Below are positions 1 to 6,913 of a DNA stretch of 31,813 nt, piece after piece. A program made the position numbers and the translations under genes. The first letter of the stretch is position 1, and every line of letters starts with the position of its first letter. A model generated the notes under the pieces. It did not search any database. It was not told the origin of the DNA and saw nothing but the letters and a program-made list of their open reading frames with translations. The stretch comes from DASSKW01 sp035690065 (GTDB lineage Bacteria > Pseudomonadota > Gammaproteobacteria > Natronospirales > REEB76): assembly GCA_035690065.1 (NCBI GenBank), contig DASSKW010000037.1:1-31813 (forward strand), read 5' to 3'.

Positions 1-243
1 GGGCTTCCTTCGTCAGCCCAACCTACGAGCTTCTGTGATCCGCAGAATCCCTGGCAGCGTGGGAGTAACGAGAATACCAATGGGCTATTGAGGCAGTACT
101 TTCCCAAGGGGACCGCTCTCTCGATGCACTCACAGGCAAAACTGAACGCGGTTGCGAGACAGTTGAACGAACGGCCACGGAAAACGTTAAACTTTGAAAC
201 GCCCGCTGAGCGTTTTGCCCAATGTGTTGCATCGATCAGTTGA
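1..243 (+). mobile_element. IS30-family transposase, C-terminal end only
   Basis: The frame starting at base 1 is open to a TGA at 241-243 and encodes about 80 residues. It carries the IS30 C-terminal signature: FCDPQNPWQRGSNENTNG, then LLRQYFPKGT and LNERPRKTLNFETPAER. The Glu in SNENTNG is the third residue of the DDE catalytic triad. The N-terminal helix-turn-helix and both catalytic Asp residues lie outside the window. The first 8-10 residues do not resemble the sequence I would expect before FCDP, so the copy may be broken just upstream, but with so few bases this is uncertain. I could not identify a terminal inverted repeat in the sequence after the stop codon. It is either the edge of an insertion sequence or a remnant. 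Confidence 0.85.
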
Positions 244-344
244 AATCGCAGTCGTTAGCAGTCATTCGTGGCAGCTCTTGTTCGACAAGTTACTGATTTC
301 GAGTATTAACCCATAACATTCAAAATGACTGTCGTGTTTATACG

Positions 345-1700
345 ATGACAAAAACGTTATTTCCAGCCCTCCTCTCGATCGTCGCCGTACTCACAAGCTT
401 TGGCGTGATGTATGCGATCTGTATCCAGCTCGCTGTCAACGCCTCGCCGGCGATCCTGACGGCGGCGCTGGCGGTGGGGCTGATGCGGCGCCCGGAGCGG
501 CTGGAAGTGCGGGCACTACTGATCAAGTTCGTGAAGCTGCCCATCATTGCCGTGGCTGCCGGACTTGTAGGCCTGGCGCTGCTGAACTTCCCGGCACTCG
601 GCGCGGTGCTGTTCACCGGCGGGATCGCATTCTCGGTGCAACTGCGCAAGTACGGAGTGCGTGCGCGGGCGATCGGCCAGGTCATCGCCTTGTCGCTGAT
701 CTCGATATTGGTGGTGCCGCCGATACATATCGAAAGCACCCAGCACCGATGGTTACCGCCGCTGCTGATGATCTCCGCCGGTCTGATCGCCCTGGCCAGC
801 ACCGTGGTCGTGTCATGGCTCAGTATCCGCATCGGTCTCGTGGCAGAACAACCGGAGCCGCCGCGTGTCGTACACGCAGCTCGCGGCCGTGAGGGAAAGA
901 CGCAGGTACATGTCGCGACGCGCATGGCTCTGCAGATGCTGGTCGCGGTCGGTCTCGCATTCGCGATCGGCATGCCGGTATTTCCAGAGCACTGGCCGTG
1001 GGTGGTGCTGACGGCGTTCATCGTCTGCAGCGGTGCGCTGGGCCGTGGCGATGCGATCTACAAAGGACTGTTGCGTCTGGGTGGCGCGATCGGCGGCGCG
1101 TTCGTCGCTGCGCTGGTCGCGCACATCGTTTTTCCAAATCCGCCTGCCTATGCCGCGGCAGTCTTCTTCGTATTGTTTGTCGGCATCTGGCTGCGGCAGA
1201 TCAATTATGCGTACTGGGCTGCCTGCGCCACTCTGCTCTTCGCCCTGCTGCAGGATACGCACGGCAACGGCATCGTCTCGCTGCTGGAAATCCGCGTGGT
1301 CTGCATCGTGATCGGCGCGCTCTGTGGCGTGGCCGCGACCTGGTTCATCTATCCGATCCGCACCGAACAGGTGGCTCGCAAACGCGTCGCCGACGCTCTG
1401 GCGGCGCTGCGCGATGTGCTCGGCGATACGCCTGGCAACCACCTCACTACCCTTGACCATCACGCCGCGGAACTCGAACGGATCGCGCCCTCCATTCGTC
1501 TGCATCGGAAGGTGTTCGGTGCAGCGGCTCCGGACCGGCACCCCTCCACCTGGATCGAACTGATGCGTGCGCTGCTGGCCCAAGTCCGTACGGGGAATTT
1601 CGACCGCGCTGCACTAGGCACCGAGATGCGGTGTCTGGGTGCGATGCTACGGCAGCAACCAGCCAGCCCCGCGGCCCGGGATAACAGCGAGGCCGGCTAG
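345..1700 (+). CDS. FUSC/DUF2955-type integral membrane protein
   Basis: A 451-residue protein with two hydrophobic blocks, about residues 5-165 and 195-340, separated by a charged loop near 170-195 (AEQPEPPRVVHAARGREGK). This is the two-part membrane layout of the FUSC family, which includes fusaric acid resistance proteins and AaeB-like aromatic acid exporters. The second block ends in a segment of the kind seen in that family (AATWFIYPIRTEQVARKRV), followed by a soluble helical tail. The ATG at 345 opens the frame just after the IS30 tail. No membrane-fusion or outer-membrane partner gene is adjacent, so an efflux role is family knowledge and the substrate is unknown. The tail after residue 340 is rich in Ala, Leu and Arg and is probably cytoplasmic. 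Confidence 0.75.
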   Translation: MTKTLFPALLSIVAVLTSFGVMYAICIQLAVNASPAILTAALAVGLMRRPERLEVRALLIKFVKLPIIAVAAGLVGLALLNFPALGAVLFTGGIAFSVQLRKYGVRARAIGQVIALSLISILVVPPIHIESTQHRWLPPLLMISAGLIALASTVVVSWLSIRIGLVAEQPEPPRVVHAARGREGKTQVHVATRMALQMLVAVGLAFAIGMPVFPEHWPWVVLTAFIVCSGALGRGDAIYKGLLRLGGAIGGAFVAALVAHIVFPNPPAYAAAVFFVLFVGIWLRQINYAYWAACATLLFALLQDTHGNGIVSLLEIRVVCIVIGALCGVAATWFIYPIRTEQVARKRVADALAALRDVLGDTPGNHLTTLDHHAAELERIAPSIRLHRKVFGAAAPDRHPSTWIELMRALLAQVRTGNFDRAALGTEMRCLGAMLRQQPASPAARDNSEAG

Positions 1701-1770
1701 CCTGAGTACATAATCCCCGAGTCTGGTATTGTGGCGTGCTATAGCAGGCATGTGCCGCATCGTCACACAC

Positions 1771-1791
1771 AGGGAGCCATTTCAGCTCCCT
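1771..1791 (+). terminator. Hairpin between the FUSC gene and fabA
   Basis: AGGGAGC and GCTCCCT form a perfect 7-bp stem around a 7-base loop, followed by CAC and TTTTAT. It lies 71 bases after the FUSC stop and 33 bases before the fabA start. It could be a weak intrinsic terminator for the upstream gene or a leader hairpin of fabA; the short T-run makes the terminator reading tentative. Confidence 0.35.
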
Positions 1792-1824
1792 CACTTTTAT
1801 CCGTTTAGAGGCTATTCAACCACC

Positions 1825-2337
1825 ATGAACCAATCCTCATTCACCCGCGATGAATTGCTGGCCTGTGGGCGTGGCGAGATGTTCGGTCCCGGCAACGGCC
1901 AGCTGCCGCTGCCCAACATGCTGATGTTCGACCGGATCACCGAGATCGACTCCGATGGCGGCAAGCACGGCAAGGGCCACATCGTGGCGGAACTCGACAT
2001 CCACCCGGACCTGTGGTTCTTCGCCTGTCACTTCCAGGGCGACCCGGTGATGCCGGGCTGTCTGGGGCTCGACGCCCTGTGGCAACTGGTGGGCTTCTTC
2101 CTGTGCTGGCGGGGCAACCCGGGCCGCGGCCGCGCCCTGGGCGTCGGCGAGGTCCGATTTACCGGCCAGGTGTTACCGAGCGCGGCCAAGGTGACCTACG
2201 AGATTGACATGCGCCGTGTGATCGAGCGCAAACTGGTCATGGGATTCGGCGATGGCCGGATGCTGGTGGATGGCCGCGAGATCTACACAGCGGAATCCCT
2301 GCGAGTCGGCTTGTTTACATCCACCGATGCGTTTTGA
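1825..2337 (+). CDS. fabA: 3-hydroxydecanoyl-[ACP] dehydratase/isomerase FabA
   Basis: FabA dehydrates 3-hydroxyacyl-ACP and isomerises trans-2- to cis-3-decenoyl-ACP, the branch point of anaerobic-type unsaturated fatty acid synthesis in the cytoplasm. From ATG 1825 the protein has 170 residues; E. coli FabA has about 171. The catalytic pair is visible as His69 in WFFACHFQGDPVMPGCLGLD and Asp83 in the same stretch. The frame extends upstream to 1729, but the ATG at 1825 gives the family N-terminus (FTRDELLACGRGEMFG) and the expected length. The gene lies 9 bases ahead of fabB, so the two are almost certainly co-transcribed. All expected residues are present. Confidence 0.97.
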   Translation: MNQSSFTRDELLACGRGEMFGPGNGQLPLPNMLMFDRITEIDSDGGKHGKGHIVAELDIHPDLWFFACHFQGDPVMPGCLGLDALWQLVGFFLCWRGNPGRGRALGVGEVRFTGQVLPSAAKVTYEIDMRRVIERKLVMGFGDGRMLVDGREIYTAESLRVGLFTSTDAF

Positions 2338-2346
2338 GGTAGTTGC

Positions 2347-3561
2347 ATGACGCGTGTTGTAGTGACCGGACTCGGTATCGTCTCCTGCCTCGGCAACGAC
2401 AAGGCCAGCGTCACCCGCTCCCTGCATGAGGGACGCTCAGGGATCAGCTATGTCCCGGAATATGCAGAGTTCGGCTTGCGCAGCCGGGTCGCGGGCACGC
2501 CGGTCATCGATCTGGAAGCGCTGGTTGACCGCAAGATCAAGCGCTTCATGGGCGATGCCGCCGCTTACGCCTACGTCGCCATGCAACAGGCTATCGACGA
2601 TGCGGGGCTCAGTCCCGAGCAGGTATCCAATCCGCGCACCGGGCTGATCGCCGGTTCCGGCGGCAGTTCGGTCACCAACCAGATCATCGCGGCCGATACG
2701 CTGCGCAGCAAGGGTATTCGGCGAGTGGGGCCCTACATGGTGCCGAGGACCATGGCTTCGACAGTATCTGCCGATCTGGCTACGCCGTTCCAGATCAAGG
2801 GCATCAACTATTCAATCTCGTCAGCGTGCGCGACATCGGCGCATTGCATCGGCGCGGCGATGGAACAGATCCAGCTGGGCAAACAGGATCGGGTGTTCGC
2901 CGGTGGTGGCGAGGAAGTGGGCTGGGGCATGAGCAGCATGTTCGACGCCATGGGCGCACTATCATCCAAATACAACGACACCCCGGCCACGGCATCGCGA
3001 CCTTACGACACCAGCCGCGACGGTTTCGTGATCGCGGGCGGCGCCGGCATCCTGGTGCTGGAACGACTCGATCATGCGCTGAAACGGGGCGCGAAGATCT
3101 ACGCCGAACTGGTGGGATACGGCGCGACCTCGGATGGCTACGACATGGTCTCGCCGTCCGGCGAAGGCGCGGTACGCTGCATGCGGATGGCGCTCGACAG
3201 CGTGGACGGTACGATCGATTACATCAACGCACACGGCACCTCGACACCGGCCGGCGACACGGTGGAACTGAGCTCGGTTCGCGAAGTGTTCGGTAATGCA
3301 GCACCGCCGATATCCTCCACCAAATCGATGTCCGGTCATTCACTGGGCGCTGCCGGCGTGCACGAGGCCATCTACAGTCTGTTGATGATGGAAGGAAACT
3401 TCATCGCCCCTTCGATCAACATCGAGAATCTGGACCCCGGCGCCGAAGGACTCACGATCGTGCGTGAGACGCGGACAGCGCAACTTCAGCGTGTGATGTC
3501 CAACAGCTTCGGCTTCGGCGGCACCAATGCATCGCTGATTTTCCAGCGTTACCGTGATTGA
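2347..3561 (+). CDS. fabB: 3-oxoacyl-[ACP] synthase I FabB
   Basis: FabB condenses malonyl-ACP with acyl-ACP and elongates the cis-3-decenoyl-ACP made by FabA. The 404-residue length fits the family. The thiolase-fold Cys-His-His triad is present: Cys161 in SISSACATSAHC, His296 in NAHGTSTPAGDT and His331 in SMSGHSLGAAG; Lys326 is also in place. A GAGG Shine-Dalgarno-like sequence stands just before ATG 2347. The adjacency to fabA and the overall similarity to FabB, rather than FabF, support synthase I. The fabA-fabB order is also seen in pseudomonads. No obvious terminator follows the gene. Confidence 0.96.
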   Translation: MTRVVVTGLGIVSCLGNDKASVTRSLHEGRSGISYVPEYAEFGLRSRVAGTPVIDLEALVDRKIKRFMGDAAAYAYVAMQQAIDDAGLSPEQVSNPRTGLIAGSGGSSVTNQIIAADTLRSKGIRRVGPYMVPRTMASTVSADLATPFQIKGINYSISSACATSAHCIGAAMEQIQLGKQDRVFAGGGEEVGWGMSSMFDAMGALSSKYNDTPATASRPYDTSRDGFVIAGGAGILVLERLDHALKRGAKIYAELVGYGATSDGYDMVSPSGEGAVRCMRMALDSVDGTIDYINAHGTSTPAGDTVELSSVREVFGNAAPPISSTKSMSGHSLGAAGVHEAIYSLLMMEGNFIAPSINIENLDPGAEGLTIVRETRTAQLQRVMSNSFGFGGTNASLIFQRYRD

Positions 3562-3724
3562 TTCTGAAGAAGTCACGTGCATGCGCCTGCGTGGCCGTGC
3601 CAGATAATGCTCGCCCCCCGGAAACAGGTAGAACCTGTCTGATAACTTTCCAACCGTCCGTGTTGAGCGTCGCGGCGCAAAGCTCTGCAAAGTCGAAACA
3701 CATGAGAATCATATGCTTAGCACC

Positions 3725-3766
3725 CTTCGACTTCGCGCCTATGGCGCTACGCTCAGGGCGAACGGA
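3725..3766 (+). repeat. Dispersed 42-bp repeat, left copy
   Basis: The stretch starting CTTCGACTTCGCGCC and ending CTCAGGGCGAACGGA matches, with a few mismatches, the reverse complement of 6361-6402. The two copies therefore flank the egtB-egtD operon in inverted orientation. Sequences of the type CTTCGACTTCG...CTCAGGGCGAACGG are common dispersed intergenic repeats in many bacteria. Confidence 0.75.
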
Positions 3767-3776
3767 ATTTTGATAT

Positions 3777-3827
3777 GGATTATGGCCATAATCCCGTTTT
3801 GACAGTTCCCATTTTGCTGTTTACTCT
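3777..3827 (+). promoter_or_regulatory. Candidate egtB-egtD promoter with upstream palindrome
   Basis: GGATTATGGCCATAATCC at 3777-3794 is a perfect 18-base palindrome. It is followed at 3799-3804 by TTGACA, a consensus -35 box, a 17-base spacer and TACTCT at 3822-3827, a poor but positioned -10 box. The start codon of egtB is 33 bases further on. A palindrome abutting a -35 box is a typical place for a regulator site; no regulator is identified, and the -10 matches only three of six bases. Confidence 0.45.
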
Positions 3828-3859
3828 TTCCTTCCGTACCCAGTAGTACACTTCCCGTC

Positions 3860-5131
3860 ATGACTACCGCCGCTCATTCCCGTCCTGCCGATGCCGGGGC
3901 CGCCTCGCTGGCAAAGCGCTACGTACAAGTACGCGCGCTTACCGCAGACCTGTGTCGCACACTCAGCCCGGAAGACATGACGGTGCAGAGCATGCCGGAT
4001 GTGAGCCCGGCGAAATGGCATCTGGCACACACCACCTGGTTCTTCGAGCGTTTTCTGCTCGGCGAACATCAGCCCGATTACCGGGTATTTCATCCGCAAT
4101 TCGATTACCTGTTCAATTCCTATTACAACACCGTCGGCCGCATGCACCCGCGCCCGCAACGCGGTCTGCTGTCGCGCCCCGGGGTCGCCGAGATCCTCGC
4201 CTATCGCAAGCATGTGGATGAGCACATGTCTGCGCTGCTGGCCCGCGCGGGATCCGATCCGGAGTTGGCATTCCTGGTGACGCTCGGCCTCAACCACGAG
4301 CAGCAACATCAGGAGTTATTGCTGACCGATATCAAGCATGTGTTATCCGTAAACCCGCTGCTGCCCGCCTGGCGCGAGCTGCCCGCGGCCCCCAGGGCAT
4401 CTGCTCCGGGACTGAAATATATTTCGCACCCCGGCGGTCTGGTAGAGATCGGCCACAAGGGTGGGGATTTTGCTTTCGACAATGAATCACCCCGGCACCG
4501 GGTATTCCTGGAGCCGCACGCCATCGCGGACCGCCCGGTCAGCAATGGCGACTATCTGGACTTCATCCGCGACGGCGGCTATCGCACGCCGGAACTGTGG
4601 CTGTCGGAAGGCTGGGCGCTGGTGCAGCGCGAGAGCTGGGGCCGTCCATTGTATTGGAGCGAAAATCTGGAGACGGAATTCACCCTGGGCGGATCGCGCG
4701 AACTGGATCGTACCGCGCCAGTCGCGCATACCAGCTATTACGAAGCCGATGCCTTCGCACGTTGGGCTGGCGCACGCCTGCCGACCGAGGCAGAGTGGGA
4801 AACCCTGGCGGCAAAACAGTCCGTGCAAGGAAATCTCATGGAACAAGGTCGCTTCAATCCCGTCGCCGCATCCGGCAACTCCGCACCGTCGTATCAGCTG
4901 TACGGCGATGTCTGGGAGTGGACCATGAGTCCGTATGTGAGTTATCCGGGTTTCAAACCGCTGGCCGGCTCGCTCGGCGAATACAACGGCAAGTTCATGT
5001 CCAACCAGATGGTATTGCGCGGCGGCTCCTGCGCCACGCCGCAATCGCATATCCGCAGCACTTATCGCAACTTCTTCCCCCCCGATGCACGCTGGCAGTT
5101 CTCCGGTCTGCGTCTCGCCAGGGATGACTGA
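3860..5131 (+). CDS. egtB: Ergothioneine sulfoxide synthase EgtB
   Basis: EgtB is a non-heme iron enzyme that joins a sulfur donor to hercynine with oxygen to form the C-S bond of ergothioneine. The 423-residue protein has the family's two parts: an N-terminal DinB-like domain (about 15-170) and a C-terminal formylglycine-generating/SUMF1-like domain (about 190-420). The three iron-binding His residues are visible as His57 in WHLAHTTWFFE and His146/His150 in NHEQQHQEL. The stretch TVGRMHPRPQRGLLSRP is typical of the group. The C-terminal domain shows LPTEAEWE, GDVWEWT and VLRGGSC. It overlaps egtD by 8 bases, so the two are translationally coupled. No egtC, egtE or egtA is nearby, so a simpler route is likely. 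The sulfur donor cannot be read from sequence here. Confidence 0.94.
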   Translation: MTTAAHSRPADAGAASLAKRYVQVRALTADLCRTLSPEDMTVQSMPDVSPAKWHLAHTTWFFERFLLGEHQPDYRVFHPQFDYLFNSYYNTVGRMHPRPQRGLLSRPGVAEILAYRKHVDEHMSALLARAGSDPELAFLVTLGLNHEQQHQELLLTDIKHVLSVNPLLPAWRELPAAPRASAPGLKYISHPGGLVEIGHKGGDFAFDNESPRHRVFLEPHAIADRPVSNGDYLDFIRDGGYRTPELWLSEGWALVQRESWGRPLYWSENLETEFTLGGSRELDRTAPVAHTSYYEADAFARWAGARLPTEAEWETLAAKQSVQGNLMEQGRFNPVAASGNSAPSYQLYGDVWEWTMSPYVSYPGFKPLAGSLGEYNGKFMSNQMVLRGGSCATPQSHIRSTYRNFFPPDARWQFSGLRLARDD

Positions 5132-6107
5132 CATGCATATATCTCAAGCCTTGTCAGTAACCCTGCACGACTATCATCCGCAGGCAGGCGATGTGCGCGA
5201 TGAAATTTTGTCGGGCTTGCGCGCGCCACAAAAACTGCTGCCGAGCAAATATTTCTACGATGCGCGCGGTTCCGAACTGTTCGATGCGATCTGCGAGTTG
5301 CCGGAGTATTACCCGACCCGTACCGAACTCGGGATCATGGAAACACACTTGCCGGAGATGGCCGCCGCACTCGGCCCGCGCCTGCTGCTGGTGGAGCCCG
5401 GCAGTGGCAGCAGTCTGAAGACGAAGCTGTTGCTGGAGGCCTTGCACGGCCCGGTCGCTTACGTCCCGGTGGATATCTCGCGCACGCATCTGGTGAACGC
5501 CGCCGACGAACTCAACCGTCGCTATCCCAAACTCGAAGTGTTGCCGGTATGTGCGGATTTCTCGCAGCCTTTCGAATTACCTGCCCCCTCGCGGGCGATC
5601 CAGCGCGTAGCGATCTACTTCCCCGGCTCCACCATCGGCAACTTTGAGCCGGCTGCTGCGATCCGGCTGCTGAAACAACTGCGCCGGTTGGCCGGTGACG
5701 ACAGCGCGTTATTGATCGGCGTGGACCTGAGGAAGGATGTCCGTATCCTGGAAGCAGCGTATAACGACGGTGCCGGCGTGACCGCGGACTTCAATCTGAA
5801 TATCCTGCGCCGCATCAACGAGGAAATGGATGGCGATTTCGATCTGGCACGGTTTCGTCACCGGGCGGTATTCAATGCCGTCGAGAGCCGCATCGAAATG
5901 CATCTGGTGAGTACGGTAGCGCAGATCGTGCACGTCAGCGGCGAACGCTTCAGTTTCCGTGAAGGTGAGCACATCGTCACGGAATACAGTTACAAGCACA
6001 CGCTGGACGGATTTGCGAAGCTTGCCGGCAAGGCGGGATACAGTGTCGAGCAGGTGTGGACGGATGATAGGCGCTGGTTCAGCGTGCAGTATCTGACGGC
6101 GGGTTGA
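5124..6107 (+). CDS. egtD: L-histidine N-alpha-methyltransferase EgtD
   Basis: EgtD trimethylates histidine to hercynine using three S-adenosylmethionine molecules, providing the substrate for EgtB. From ATG 5124 the protein has 327 residues, close to the mycobacterial enzyme (about 320). Family features in order are YFYDARGSELFDAICELPEY near the N-terminus, YYPTRTELGIM, the SAM-binding VEPGSGSSLKTKLLL, FPGSTIGNFEP and a C-terminal EYSYKHTLDGF. An in-frame upstream extension to 5085 lies wholly inside egtB, and an alternative ATG at 5133 lies just after the egtB stop; either ATG is plausible. The gene order is egtB then egtD, the opposite of reaction order. Confidence 0.94.
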   Translation: MTDMHISQALSVTLHDYHPQAGDVRDEILSGLRAPQKLLPSKYFYDARGSELFDAICELPEYYPTRTELGIMETHLPEMAAALGPRLLLVEPGSGSSLKTKLLLEALHGPVAYVPVDISRTHLVNAADELNRRYPKLEVLPVCADFSQPFELPAPSRAIQRVAIYFPGSTIGNFEPAAAIRLLKQLRRLAGDDSALLIGVDLRKDVRILEAAYNDGAGVTADFNLNILRRINEEMDGDFDLARFRHRAVFNAVESRIEMHLVSTVAQIVHVSGERFSFREGEHIVTEYSYKHTLDGFAKLAGKAGYSVEQVWTDDRRWFSVQYLTAG

Positions 6108-6125
6108 AACAAAGCCGTTTGTTTC
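6106..6125 (+). terminator. Weak hairpin at the end of egtD
   Basis: GAAACAAA and TTTGTTTC form a perfect 8-bp stem around GCCG, beginning inside the egtD stop codon and followed by TTCC. The stem is AT-rich and the T-run is short, so this is a weak terminator candidate for the egt operon. Confidence 0.35.
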
Positions 6126-6131
6126 TTCCAT

Positions 6132-6164
6132 GTCATTGCGAGGAATGCAGTGATGAAGCAATCC
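6132..6164 (+). repeat. GTCATTGCGAG-type repeat, copy 1
   Basis: The 33 bases beginning GTCATTGCGAGGAATGCAG and ending GAAGCAATCC recur almost exactly at 9108-9139, and in inverted form at 9156-9181. This is a well-known type of dispersed intergenic repeat in bacteria; degenerate versions are at 14894-14975. Confidence 0.8.
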
Positions 6165-6203
6165 CGTGAACAATCAGGCACAGCTTAGTCGCAACCTTCT
6201 CGT

Positions 6204-6263
6204 CATTCCGGCAACAGTCGGAATCCAGGTTTTGATTAAGCGCGGCCTCCGGCCGCCTTCTTT
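6204..6263 (+). repeat. GTCATTCC...GGAATCCAGG repeat, copy 1
   Basis: CGTCATTCCGGCAACAG, then CGGAATCCAGG, TTTTGATTA and a GGCCTCCGGCC inverted repeat. A related but longer copy is at 19231-19336 (GTCATTCCTGCG, GCAGGAATCCAGG, TCTTGATTAGG, GGCCTTCGACCG). Both stand at the same place, ahead of a forward-oriented copy of the long repeat (A and C). The stretch after it (6264-6360) resembles a common CTCCTTCTCCCCTGGCGGGAG intergenic repeat and holds no gene. Confidence 0.65.
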
Positions 6264-6360
6264 TACTCCTTCTCCCCTGGCGGGAGACAACTGCAGGGAT
6301 GCAGGAGGTAGAGCAATGCAGGAGCAATTGCCGGAGGTTGGGATGAGGGTGTGAAATATA

Positions 6361-6402
6361 TCCGTTCGCTCTGAGCGTAGGCGCGTAGCGTCGAAGTCGA
6401 AG
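6361..6402 (-). repeat. Dispersed 42-bp repeat, right copy
   Basis: Its reverse complement matches 3725-3766, reading CTTCGACTTCGACGC... to CTCAGAGCGAACGGA. It lies directly ahead of long repeat A. Confidence 0.75.
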
Positions 6403-6410
6403 AGTGATTG

Positions 6411-6773
6411 TGAGCGGCTACGCCGCGCGCATTGGCGCGGGGATTCGCCCCCGCCGTCGAGGTCCTTTCCTTGTGCGAACAAGGAAAGGACCCAAAGGAA
6501 ATCGCCCCGGTCGCGTGGTCGCTACGCGACTCCCCTCGCACCTTGCTGCGCTGCGGGGTCTCGCTCACGGGCCATCCATGGCCCTTCGCTCGAGCGCGGA
6601 CATCCTGTCACGCGCCCCTTCGGGCCAACCTTGCTCGCAGCGGCGCTTCGGCACGCTCCAACGGGGTTTCCAAGAGCGCCTCCTTGCCTGCATGGTTCAA
6701 AGGAATGCTTCACGCTGCATTGGTCAGCGTGCTATCCCGGCCTTTTCAGCCCTACCAATCAAACAAGCCGGCA
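6411..6773 (+). repeat. Long structured repeat, arm A
   Basis: About 360 bases that match the reverse complement of 8646-9039 (B) and, in parts, 19369-19714 (C) and 19955-20165 (D). Landmarks in order: TGAGCGGCTACGCCGCG; a 12-bp perfect hairpin GTCCTTTCCTTG/CAAGGAAAGGAC at 6462-6491; a 7-bp hairpin GTCGCGT/ACGCGAC at 6510-6530; GGGGTTTCCAAGAGCGCC near 6663; a hairpin CACGCTG/CAGCGTG at 6711-6731; GGCCTTTTCAGCC. Short open frames run through it, but hairpins explain the conservation better than coding. It points toward arm B, with the islet genes between them. Confidence 0.85.
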
Positions 6774-6812
6774 ACTGATTCTGTAAACAACTTCGCCTAA
6801 TGCCTGCAAGAT

Positions 6813-6890
6813 GTAGGGCGGGTTAGCAAAGTGTAACCCGCCATTCTTTCTTCGACATTCGGCAAAATACGCTTCGCTATTCCGCCCTAC
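6813..6890 (+). repeat. GTAGGGCGGGTTA module beside arm A
   Basis: Begins GTAGGGCGGGTTA and ends ATTCCGCCCTAC, so its ends are inverted (GTAGGGCGG/CCGCCCTAC). An inner hairpin GGCGGGTTA/TAACCCGCC spans 6817-6842. The same module lies inverted at 19733-19912, where it is enlarged by about 100 bases. It sits 40 bases after arm A and 24 bases before the end of the nuclease-like gene. Confidence 0.75.
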
Positions 6891-6913
6891 GGGCTGGATT
6901 GAGTTGTTGGTCG

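Larger units (their letters stand above)
3562..3859. other. Intergenic region between fabB and egtB
   Basis: About 300 bases with no convincing gene. It holds a small ACAGGT/ACCTGT hairpin at 3624-3638, the dispersed repeat at 3725-3766, and the palindrome plus candidate promoter at 3777-3827, listed separately. A short frame at 3558-3773 has no family features and starts inside the fabB end. Confidence 0.6.

Noticed and set aside
1735..1749. TGCTATAGCA palindrome ahead of fabA as a promoter or operator
   Set aside because: No -35 box sits at a proper distance, and the short palindrome can occur by chance.
6404..6778. Open frames in the long repeats, sharing residues such as GAGIRPRRRGP and RTRKGPKGNRPG with 8588-9019
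   Set aside because: The shared peptide arises from conserved hairpins in a noncoding repeat; the frames lack ribosome sites, are not kept in arms C and D, and contain no recognisable family.
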